From CAZVWV01 sp964631745 (GTDB taxonomy: Bacteria; Bdellovibrionota_C; UBA2361; JBGSMV01), in assembly GCA_964631745.1 (NCBI GenBank), contig CAZVWV010000072.1:1-18948 (forward strand): 18,948 bases of DNA, written 5' to 3'. Made by a program: the position numbers and the translations under genes. Below the pieces are notes generated by a model, which was given only the letters and a program-made list of their open reading frames with translations, ran no database searches and was not told where the DNA came from. This document shows positions 1-5,848 of the stretch, in pieces. Each line of letters begins with the position of its first letter. The first letter of the stretch is position 1.

Positions 1-8
1 CTAAATCT

Positions 9-127
9 TAGGCCGATAGGCAGCACTAGGCGCGAGCAGGTGGTGGCTTCGCCCTCAACTGTACTGCCACTATAACCATCGGCGGACGAGTCGTCCGCGC
101 TACGTAATATCTCGTGCTTCGCCCGGG
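9..127 (+). repeat. Structured intergenic repeat, copy A (cut by window edge)
   Basis: This aligns with the copy at 8013-8181 over its right two thirds, in the same orientation. Shared blocks are the internal TAGGCCGA-AGGCAGCA start, the terminal hairpin, and the tail after it (TAATAT...GTGCTTC-CCCGGGA). The terminal hairpin here reads CGGACGA-G-TCGTCCG; elsewhere it is CCGACGA-G-TCGTCGG. One pair is changed on both arms, so pairing is kept. The left end lies outside the window. It sits just past the 3' end of the export operon. Confidence 0.75.
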
Positions 128-147
128 AGCTTGAAGCAGATAAAGTT

Positions 148-582
148 TTACTTACTCTGATACCGAGCCAATTGCGCCTTATAAAACCGGAGGCATTTGG
201 GATCTTCAATTTGTCCCGCTTCGATCTGATCGCCGATCTCACCAAGGTATGTTCCTGCGCTTTGAAGATCTCCCACCGTCATTAGTCCGGCGATCAAAAA
301 CAACGCGGCTTCAACACATTTCTGATCAAGCTTAAGTGCATGCCGCGCAAGTTTAACTCCATCGTCTATGGCCTTGTGGTGGTACTGAATGTAGGCCAAT
401 GCTAAAAAGGCTGGGGCAAAGTCTGGAGCGACTTCGCCCAACCCGTGCATGATGGCTTCAGCTTTACGTAAGTCGCCATTTTCTAAAAACATACGACCCA
501 AGGCGTAAATGTGGTCTATCTCCGCGTCGCTATAGCCACGCTTTAGAACTTCCGACGAGGTGCGCTTTCGAATGAGATCCAT
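148..582 (-). CDS. TPR protein, probable type III secretion chaperone (SycD- or YscG-like)
   Basis: This 144-residue all-helical protein has about three tetratricopeptide repeats, at residues 25-58, 59-92 and 93-126, with typical features such as IYALGRMFLENGDLRKAE and APAFLALAYIQYHHKAIDDG. It has no signal peptide or membrane segment, so it should be cytoplasmic. It is the last gene of the sctRSTU operon, and its ATG overlaps the stop of the upstream gene in TAATG. Position and fold suggest a chaperone that holds a translocator (class II, SycD/LcrH type) or the needle subunit (YscG type). The TPR call is solid. The secretion chaperone role is inferred from the operon, and the substrate is not encoded in the window. 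Confidence 0.65.
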   Translation of the reverse strand: MDLIRKRTSSEVLKRGYSDAEIDHIYALGRMFLENGDLRKAEAIMHGLGEVAPDFAPAFLALAYIQYHHKAIDDGVKLARHALKLDQKCVEAALFLIAGLMTVGDLQSAGTYLGEIGDQIEAGQIEDPKCLRFYKAQLARYQSK

Positions 583-839
583 TAGGCTACTCCCTCGGGC
601 TTAACCTCAAGCCAGTGCAGAATAGCTTTTAACATATTCTCTTCGGCGCTTAATCGCTTTCGGGCTTCGGCGTTGGGATCATTGTCCAATTCTTTCAGCA
701 AACCGGCGACGCGCTCAAAGCGAGCATAAAATGAGGCGGTCAGGGGTTCAAGGCTGCTAAGCTTGCCTCTCACGGGCAACAAATTTAGAAGCGGCGACAT
801 CGAAAATGCCTCCGGCGCCGAAAACATATTCTTCTTCAC
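582..839 (-). CDS. Small helical protein in export operon, unknown function
   Basis: This 85-residue protein starts with GTG in a GTGA overlap with the stop of sctU, so translation is coupled. It has no membrane segment. The second half, roughly residues 33-78, is charged and strongly helical (SFYARFERVAGLLKELDND, EARKRLSAEENMLKAILHWLEV), as expected for a helical hairpin. No family was recognised from sequence. It precedes a TPR protein, so the two could be partners like the small YscE and TPR-type YscG needle chaperones. That is inferred from size, helicity and order only. It contains no NPTH motif and is not the missing cytoplasmic half of SctU. Confidence 0.6.
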   Translation of the reverse strand: MKKNMFSAPEAFSMSPLLNLLPVRGKLSSLEPLTASFYARFERVAGLLKELDNDPNAEARKRLSAEENMLKAILHWLEVKPEGVA

Positions 840-1498
840 CTACGAGCTCCCCTCTCTATCTCTTCCTTACTCATGCGATGTCTGCGCAAAAATATCACTT
901 TGGCCAGGAGCCAACTCACGAAAGCTGCTGCCAAGGCAACTGCGATACTGCCTTCAACCCCATTATTAACCAATTCCCCGGCTGAAGCCAGAATTGAACT
1001 CTGATCTAAATTCAGCATCCCAAGCGCCCTGGGAATTTGCAGATAAAGGGAGAGGCAAGCCAGCGCCAAGGTTATTAGGAGAATTGAAAACAACGCTCCA
1101 ATACGGCCAAATATGGCGGCTGGGTTACTAAGATCAGGCACCAAGCGACCCAGATCAAATCCTAAATTCTCGGTGCGCATAAGAAATTTGGTTTGCAGCA
1201 ATCCGCCAAACAGCGCAAAGACCAACGACATTATAAGCATAGCTGCGCCACAAAGCGTTAACTCAGAAAGCGCCTCTATAAAACTTTGAGATAGATACAG
1301 ATCTTCAAAGTTCATATCTCTCAAGCTCTTTAACACCACTATGAAATTATTATTAATACTATCTTTCAATGAAAGAATTGCGAGTAAACAGCCTGCCAGG
1401 CATATGAGAGACGTAGCAAAGGGGCTGTAAGGTACCAGGCCGCGCTCGCGCAATTCTTCAAGGCGTTCAGCAGAGGCAGAATCGGAATTATCAGCCAC
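836..1498 (-). CDS. sctU: SctU/FlhB export protein, membrane domain only
   Basis: SctU/FlhB family proteins belong to the type III export gate and switch substrate class through an autocleaving cytoplasmic domain. This 220-residue protein has the family's N-terminal charged stretch (SAERLEELRERGLVPYS). Four hydrophobic segments follow, near residues 26-45, 77-102, 131-155 and 184-206. After the last comes a basic linker with MSKEEIE, the point where FlhB normally enters its cytoplasmic linker. The protein then stops. Normal length is about 350, and neither the NPTH cleavage motif nor FlhB_C is present. Other frames downstream do not continue it, so this is not a simple frameshift. The GTG start overlaps the sctT stop (TAGTG). 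Confidence 0.75.
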   Translation of the reverse strand: MADNSDSASAERLEELRERGLVPYSPFATSLICLAGCLLAILSLKDSINNNFIVVLKSLRDMNFEDLYLSQSFIEALSELTLCGAAMLIMSLVFALFGGLLQTKFLMRTENLGFDLGRLVPDLSNPAAIFGRIGALFSILLITLALACLSLYLQIPRALGMLNLDQSSILASAGELVNNGVEGSIAVALAAAFVSWLLAKVIFLRRHRMSKEEIERGARR

Positions 1499-2082
1499 TA
1501 AACTAACTCCTTTAAAATACGGGCGAGACTGAACTCAGATCGGAATAAGCCCAGCACCAAATTAATGCCCAGCGCGAAGATCGCGCCCAAAACAATTGGG
1601 CGCGCAGATTGCGTTATTTCTGCCAGGCGAAGCTTAAATTTATCGGATACCCAAATCATAGGCAGCTCCCAAGCTAAGCATAAGAACATCAAAATAGCCG
1701 CCGTTAGTCCGCCGCAAAAAAATACGGCGCTTATTAACTTGATTAGGATGGGGAGGATCTGGGCGGATTGAACTGACGCTAACAGGCCCAAAGAGCGCAG
1801 AAATTCAGGGGTGAATGGCAAAGTAGCCCCAGCCAACAACATAAAGGTTGAGAAAATTTTATGTGGCAGTTTTGGAAAGGCGGCTCGATCTAAGAGCATC
1901 CCTAGCGTATAAAAGCCTAGCGCCGGCGAAAGCACGCCAAAGACCAGAACCATTCTCGTGCCCGCCTCGTGTAACCCTTGGCTAAAAACAACAATATCGC
2001 AGGCCACGGCCAAAAAGATCAGTCCTGGCAAGACCCCGCTCAAGAAGCTTGTGCCGAGCACCAAGAAAAATATTGCGCCCAT
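1498..2082 (-). CDS. sctT: SctT/FliR export apparatus protein
   Basis: This 194-residue integral membrane protein has about five or six hydrophobic segments, with charged breaks such as FRSEFSLARILKELV at the end. It is identified mainly by its place between SctS and SctU, the canonical R-S-T-U order, and by the general FliR/SctT pattern (GVLPGLIFLAVACDIVVFSQGLHEAG; LAWELPMIWVSDKFKLRLAEI). The family is usually about 250-260 residues, so this member is short. SctT forms the export pore with SctR and SctS. It starts 3 bp after sctS and its stop overlaps the sctU start. Confidence 0.7.
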   Translation of the reverse strand: MGAIFFLVLGTSFLSGVLPGLIFLAVACDIVVFSQGLHEAGTRMVLVFGVLSPALGFYTLGMLLDRAAFPKLPHKIFSTFMLLAGATLPFTPEFLRSLGLLASVQSAQILPILIKLISAVFFCGGLTAAILMFLCLAWELPMIWVSDKFKLRLAEITQSARPIVLGAIFALGINLVLGLFRSEFSLARILKELV

Positions 2083-2085
2083 ACT

Positions 2086-2337
2086 TCACCGTAATGCCAG
2101 CTCAGCTAGTTTTGAGATTGAGTCAAACCAGGCCGGTAAGAAAAAATATAAGAGTCCCACCAAAGCCAACATTTTTATCCCATAACTTACGGCAATGTCG
2201 TTTATGCCTGTAGCCGCTTGCAGCACGCCGGCCAGCAACCCGCTGATACCGAGCACCAGCAACACAGGCAAAGCCGTCAAAAAAACGACCTTAATGGCCT
2301 GATAGAGAAGATCGTATGAAGCCGCATCAAACATCAT
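2086..2337 (-). CDS. sctS: SctS/FliQ export apparatus protein
   Basis: This small inner-membrane subunit of the type III export gate is about 83 residues long, normal for the family. It has the family pattern of two transmembrane helices: the first around VVFLTALPVLLVLGISGLLAG, the second around IKMLALVGLLYFFLPAW. Between them lies a conserved Q-A-T-x-I-N-D segment. A longer upstream frame exists, but the ATG at 2337 is preferred because it overlaps the sctR stop (ATGA), giving the coupling seen through the whole operon. A second ATG follows immediately and could also be used. Confidence 0.85.
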   Translation of the reverse strand: MMFDAASYDLLYQAIKVVFLTALPVLLVLGISGLLAGVLQAATGINDIAVSYGIKMLALVGLLYFFLPAWFDSISKLAELALR

Positions 2338-2915
2338 TGGTACGAACCTATGATCTTTCCAGCCAATAGAGCCCAACCGTTCACGCCCACGAACACTAAA
2401 AGCTTAATGGGTAGCGACACCGCTCCCTGCGATAGCTGCGTCACTCCCAAGGCGGTTAATGCATTTGCCACTAAGAGGTCGATCACCAGAAAAGGGATTA
2501 AGATCATGAACCCAAGCTGGAATGCTTCCTTTAGCTCGGTTAACAAGAATGACCCCACTAATAAGCCCAGACTTTCCGGATCGCTCGATCCGCGTTTAGC
2601 CACTAGCGCTGAGAGATCTCCACGTAATTTCTGGTCAGTGTTTTTCTCAAGAAATGGGCGAAAGGCCAGCTCTATCTCGGAGGTGTTCGGTCTTGTGGCC
2701 CCAAAAATAACACCTGGGCCACCGATCTTATTAAGCTCGGGCGTACAGACCAACAGCGCCAACGCCAACGAGATCCCCAAAACTACAATTCCAAATCCGT
2801 GCCCCTCTAATCCGATGCCGTGGCGCAGGATCGATAACGAGGTAAACACCTTTACAAACGAGGTTAGAAGTAAAATTGTGATCAGGCCAGGCAAATAGCC
2901 GGGTAAATTGTCCAT
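2334..2915 (-). CDS. sctR: SctR/FliP export apparatus protein
   Basis: This is the core subunit of the type III export gate in the inner membrane, which assembles with SctS and SctT. The 193 residues carry the family hallmarks: an N-terminal ILLLTSF block followed by LSILRHGIG, and the C-terminal block ELKEAFQLGFMILIPFLVIDL with LPIKLLVFVGVNGWALL. There is no cleavable signal peptide and the protein is short, which fits injectisome SctR better than flagellar FliP. It is the first gene of the six-gene minus-strand operon. A 140-bp gap separates it from the divergent receiver-domain gene, so promoters for both should lie there. No strong ribosome-binding site was seen. Confidence 0.9.
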   Translation of the reverse strand: MDNLPGYLPGLITILLLTSFVKVFTSLSILRHGIGLEGHGFGIVVLGISLALALLVCTPELNKIGGPGVIFGATRPNTSEIELAFRPFLEKNTDQKLRGDLSALVAKRGSSDPESLGLLVGSFLLTELKEAFQLGFMILIPFLVIDLLVANALTALGVTQLSQGAVSLPIKLLVFVGVNGWALLAGKIIGSYQ

Positions 2916-3055
2916 ACAAGTCTATGATATTGGAGTCGGAAGCACCCTGACTAGCCTGTATTTCTCGCGGGCTCGACGGCGCCTGTCAAAGCGTGTTGAG
3001 CAAAACACCCAAAAGCCGTACGCTAGCGGTGTAGATATAGAAACCGGAGATATTC

Positions 3056-3748
3056 GTGAGCTTTCATGCACTAATTATAGACGACGACCTGTCGTTCAAG
3101 AAAATACTCGAAATGCGCTTAAAGTCGTTTATACCAGCGCTCGTATTAGAACATTTTGATACCTTGGATAAAGCTAGAAAGCATCTGAAAGAGCGAGCTT
3201 CCTTCCGGTATGACTTAGTCATTATCGACGAGCATCTGCCGGATGGACGTGGCCAAGATTTTATCGCCGAAAAATGGTTTGAGAATCAGGCACTAATTTC
3301 GATGAGTTCCGATAACTCTCCTGATATCCCCGGTGCCGTGGTCTCGGCGGGCGCTAACTATTTTATTCCAAAGACCGCTGTGGGAGAGCCGCTTTTTAGG
3401 CCCTTGGTGCAAGGCATAATTGAGCGCAACCGAATTCAGCGACAGCTTGATATGGCAAAGATTGAAGGTACTATTTTGGAGACGGTCAAGACGTTAGTCT
3501 CCACTCTGCGTCATGAAATTAACAATCCCCTGGGAGCTGTGTTAGGAGCTGCCTATCTTCTTCAGAAAAACTCCGATGCTTCCCCTGAACTGAAGCAAGC
3601 TGCGGAAATGGTTGAGAACAGTGGCAAACGCATTAAGCATGTCATGGAACAGCTCTGCCAAACCGCAGAGACACAGGCAGTATCTAAAGCTAATCATAAA
3701 GTTTTCCATGTCCCCGGGGATAAACCTTGGGGTTCGGAGGAAGAGTGA
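3056..3748 (+). CDS. Receiver domain fused to histidine-containing DHp domain, no kinase ATPase domain
   Basis: Residues 1-125 form a response-regulator receiver. Acidic D9-D10-D11, the phospho-acceptor D58 (VIIDEHLPDG), S84 and K106 are all in place. Residues about 140-200 form a dimerisation/phosphotransfer helix pair with an H-box, LRHEINNPLG, histidine 153. The following 30 residues are polar, and there is no HATPase_c domain. The protein therefore cannot phosphorylate itself by the usual route and may act as a phosphorelay intermediate or dimeric switch. The GTG start at 3056 has a GGAGA six bases upstream. It is divergent from sctR and 15 bp before the mini-FliG gene, suggesting shared control of the export genes. 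Confidence 0.85.
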   Translation: MSFHALIIDDDLSFKKILEMRLKSFIPALVLEHFDTLDKARKHLKERASFRYDLVIIDEHLPDGRGQDFIAEKWFENQALISMSSDNSPDIPGAVVSAGANYFIPKTAVGEPLFRPLVQGIIERNRIQRQLDMAKIEGTILETVKTLVSTLRHEINNPLGAVLGAAYLLQKNSDASPELKQAAEMVENSGKRIKHVMEQLCQTAETQAVSKANHKVFHVPGDKPWGSEEE

Positions 3749-3763
3749 TCGGAGTTATTGCGT

Positions 3764-4207
3764 ATGGCGAAATCAAAAGGTGAAAAGGTTGATGGCCCAA
3801 AGGTGGCGGCACAGATCTTAAATAGCATGACTGCCCCTAACCGCGCGCGCTTGGTTGAGGCTATGAAACAAGCGGCGCCAGAGATCACTGAGAGGGTCGC
3901 CGAGAATCTATTTTCATTTGAGGATATCGTTGATCTCGCTTCGCAGGGTGTGCAGATTCTAATCAAAGAGATCGATCAGCGCGACCTCGTTATTTCGCTA
4001 AAATCAGCCAGCCAAGCTGTAAAGAGAGTGCTTTTTTCAAATATGTCAGAGCGAAAATGCGCCAGCGTAAAAGAAGACTTCGAGGCACTACCAAAAATTT
4101 CGAACACCGAAATTGAAGAGGCGCAGTTTAGAATTCTAAAAAAACTTGATAGTCTTCGCACCGAAGGGAAGATCAGAACTGATTCTAAAAAAGATGTTTA
4201 CGTGTAA
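3764..4207 (+). CDS. Stand-alone FliG C-terminal domain protein (mini-FliG)
   Basis: This 147-residue protein matches residues 196-322 of the full-length FliG at 15202-16203 without a gap over about 127 positions, at roughly 36 % identity counted by eye. It begins at the linker (GPKVAAQILN versus GPKSAADILN). The rotor-stator helix charges are kept: R97, E104 and D105 match R281, E288 and D289 of the full-length protein. The N-terminal FliF-binding and EHPQ middle regions are absent. The ATG at 3764 is chosen because GGAG lies nine bases upstream; a TTG six bases earlier is too close. It is co-directional with the receiver-DHp gene and divergent from sctRSTU, so a role in a motor-like or injectisome-like machine is inferred. 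Confidence 0.85.
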   Translation: MAKSKGEKVDGPKVAAQILNSMTAPNRARLVEAMKQAAPEITERVAENLFSFEDIVDLASQGVQILIKEIDQRDLVISLKSASQAVKRVLFSNMSERKCASVKEDFEALPKISNTEIEEAQFRILKKLDSLRTEGKIRTDSKKDVYV

Positions 4208-4215
4208 TAGCGAAT

Positions 4216-4755
4216 CTAAACATTACTAAACGGCATCAGCCCGATATGCTGCGCGCGCTTGATGGCCTTGGCGACTTGGCGCTGATTAAAAGCATTCAAG
4301 CCGGTGAGCCTTCTTGAAAGCAACCGTCCTCTCTCGCTCAAGAACCTAGAAAGAATGGCCACGTCCTTGTAATCAACGGCAGCATTTGGGTTCGTCATAA
4401 AAGGATCAAGCTTCTTTTTGCGTTTAAAAAGCTGCATACGCTGAATCGGTGGAAGATATTCGCGACGACGTTCAGTGTTTTCACCGCCTGAGGAATTATC
4501 GTCCCCGCCTTTACCACGGTCCTCTGAAACTTTCATTGGGCGCCCGTTTAGAACCTTGTTGTTTAAGGCCTCTAAAGCTTTCTTGGCGTCTTCTTCGTTT
4601 TCCATTTCAACAAAGGCGAACCCCTTAGAGCGCTTCGACTCACGATCCTGCGCAATCACGGCGCTAATACACGGGCCTATCTCAGAGAACATCTGACGAA
4701 GTTCATCTGTTGAAATTTCGAAATCTAGATTTGATACAAAAAGCTTTTTCTTCAT
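4216..4755 (-). CDS. rpsR: RNA-recognition motif fused to ribosomal protein bS18
   Basis: Residues 1-78 are an RRM domain with RNP2 (KLFVSNL, 4-10) and RNP1 (KGFAFVEM, 44-51). A Gly/Asp/Ser-rich and Arg-rich linker (79-100) follows. Residues about 108-179 are a complete bS18: basic FKRKKKLDPF, then VDYKDVAILSRFL, RRLTGLNAFNQRQVAKAIKRAQHIGLMPF. bS18 sits on the 30S platform with bS6 and is normally about 75-90 residues long, encoded with rpsF and rplI. Here it is alone and carries an extra RNA-binding domain. The two halves are in one frame with no stop. It is transcribed convergently with mini-FliG, 8 bp apart, from a good promoter just upstream. Whether it is the only bS18 in the genome cannot be seen. 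Confidence 0.92.
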   Translation of the reverse strand: MKKKLFVSNLDFEISTDELRQMFSEIGPCISAVIAQDRESKRSKGFAFVEMENEEDAKKALEALNNKVLNGRPMKVSEDRGKGGDDNSSGGENTERRREYLPPIQRMQLFKRKKKLDPFMTNPNAAVDYKDVAILSRFLSERGRLLSRRLTGLNAFNQRQVAKAIKRAQHIGLMPFSNV

Positions 4756-4782
4756 AATTTTAATTAGTTATTAGAGCGCATG

Positions 4783-4811
4783 ATGGTACCGAAGTTAGTG
4801 CGTTCTGTCAA
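4783..4811 (-). promoter_or_regulatory. Sigma-70-type promoter for the RRM-bS18 gene
   Basis: On the minus strand a perfect -35 (TTGACA, 4811-4806) is followed after 17 bp by TACCAT (4788-4783). This would start transcription about 20 bases before the ATG. The short leader is A/T-rich with no clear Shine-Dalgarno sequence. Confidence 0.6.
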
Positions 4812-4971
4812 ACAATTGGCCTACATGGCAGGAACGCCAAAAACCGTAAATTTTCGTTCTGGAATAGTGTGGCTATGTTCTATATATCAAAACCGCACCG
4901 CCGTTTTAAGTGACTTTAAGTAAAATTACCTAATTTTATTAACGAATCCACAACTTTATAGGAAAGACTTC

Positions 4972-5001
4972 TTGACAGGCACAACTTTAAGTAGCTAAAA
5001 G
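4972..5001 (+). promoter_or_regulatory. Candidate promoter upstream of small hypothetical gene
   Basis: A perfect TTGACA at 4972-4977 is followed after 18 bp by TAAAAG (4996-5001, four of six matches to the consensus). It would make a leader of about 120 bases before the ATG at 5130. The decamer ACTTTAAGTA occurs at 4913 and again at 4984, the second inside this promoter. Confidence 0.4.
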
Positions 5002-5020
5002 CTTTAGGTACCTTAAAGTT
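4983..5020 (+). promoter_or_regulatory. Long imperfect hairpin or operator
   Basis: Arms AACTTTAAG (4983-4991) and CTTAAAGTT (5012-5020) are perfectly complementary. Inside them a second stem, CTAAA/TTTAG, closes on an AGC loop, giving about 16 pairs in total. It overlaps the candidate promoter, so it could be an operator rather than an RNA structure. The rest of 4812-5129 shows only A/T-rich sequence and no coding region. Confidence 0.45.
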
Positions 5021-5056
5021 AGCTTAGAAACTATAAACAACTCTAAGCGCGAGGTT

Positions 5057-5097
5057 ACTTGGGCCAACGGTTCATACGGCCGCAAGTTGGGTTTTTT
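5057..5097 (+). terminator. Terminator-like hairpin in the leader of the small hypothetical gene
   Basis: A nine-pair stem (ACTTG-GGCC with GGCC-g-CAAGT, one bulge, 12-base loop) is followed by TGGG and six T residues. It lies 33 bases before the ATG at 5130. It may act as an attenuator for that gene or end a short RNA of about 90 bases started near 5008. Confidence 0.45.
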
Positions 5098-5129
5098 GAT
5101 GTTTCTGGTAGTTGAGGGGAAAGCCATAT

Positions 5130-5456
5130 ATGAGTAACGCCAACGCCTTCAGTAAGTTCATGACAGAGGGAGATCAGGACTGTGAAGCCCAATCTCCAGT
5201 AAAACCTGAAAGAAACTTACTGGCCGCGGTTCTGGCAAGGGCCATCTGTGACGCCTTTGGAACCGCTCATTGCGAACGCCACATAGTGAGAAGCGCCAGA
5301 CAGTGGCTCTTCGGGAAGATGACCCCTAAGAAGCCGTTTAGCTTCTCCTGGGTGTGCATTCACTTGGATCTAGATCCGATTGCGTTGCAGCAAAATCTGC
5401 GCGGGTACGAAGGAAACCCTGACGAGATTCAGGAGAGGCTTACGTTTCTGCGGTAG
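5130..5456 (+). CDS. Conserved-looking hypothetical protein
   Basis: The 108-residue product has a helical block (PERNLLAAVLARAICDAFG), a basic segment ending in ARQWLFGKM, then PFSFSWVCIHLDLDPIALQQNLRGYE. The last part looks like a small helix-turn-helix-type unit. Proteins with this overall pattern (E-R-x-L-L-A-A-V-L, W-L-F, P-F-S-F-x-x-V-C) seem familiar as uncharacterised bacterial proteins, but no function is known to me. The ATG at 5130 is preferred over an upstream TTG because GAGGGG lies about ten bases before it. A degraded gene follows directly, so this may be the surviving part of an older locus. Confidence 0.6.
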   Translation: MSNANAFSKFMTEGDQDCEAQSPVKPERNLLAAVLARAICDAFGTAHCERHIVRSARQWLFGKMTPKKPFSFSWVCIHLDLDPIALQQNLRGYEGNPDEIQERLTFLR

Positions 5457-5457
5457 A

Positions 5458-5848
5458 TACACGGGCGGAAGTTGCCCTACCCCTCGTTCGCTCAATGAAA
5501 GTGGCAGTCCGGCGTAGGCCGAGAGCGATGCCTAGCAGATTTTATCGGAATATGCGGAAAATCTGCCGGTATTGGCCCTGGAAAATGATGCAGTAATTCC
5601 AAAAGAGATCCCCGCAAGCCTGATCTCGTCGGCCAAGAAGGCACGACGTATGGAATTTTTGGTCGAACGTGGAGACCGCTTTAGCCGAGCATCCAATGAT
5701 CTTACTTCGCCTCGCCCAGGAGCTTTATCTGCGGGATGCAAAGATCCCCACGTTCGTATTAGCCTCAGCTCTTGGATGCACAGATCACCTCAGAGCCGCG
5801 GTATCATATCTGTCTTTCAAGGGGCACGAGACCAAGCGCCAGGGTTAG
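5458..5848 (+). pseudogene. Remnant of a gene with frameshifts and an internal stop
   Basis: Protein-like sequence continues through three frames. The first begins right after the previous stop (TRAEVALPLVRSMKVAVRR, 5460 on). The second has an internal TAG at 5533 and reads ILSEYAENLPVLALENDAVI to ARRMEFLVE. The third, from about 5669, reads VETALAEHPMILLRLAQELY, then DAKIPTFVLASALGCTDHL, ending in TKRQG and TAG at 5846-5848. The next base is the last base of the convergent ATPase gene. Two frame changes plus a stop argue for decay rather than one sequencing error. No family was recognised. Confidence 0.5.

Noticed and set aside
582..839. The 85-residue protein as the detached cytoplasmic half of SctU
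   Set aside because: No NPTH motif and no resemblance to the FlhB C-terminal domain.
2350..2898. Long plus-strand open frame opposite sctR
   Set aside because: Shadow of sctR; its translation is low-complexity Ser/Pro/Asn-rich, while the minus strand matches a known family.
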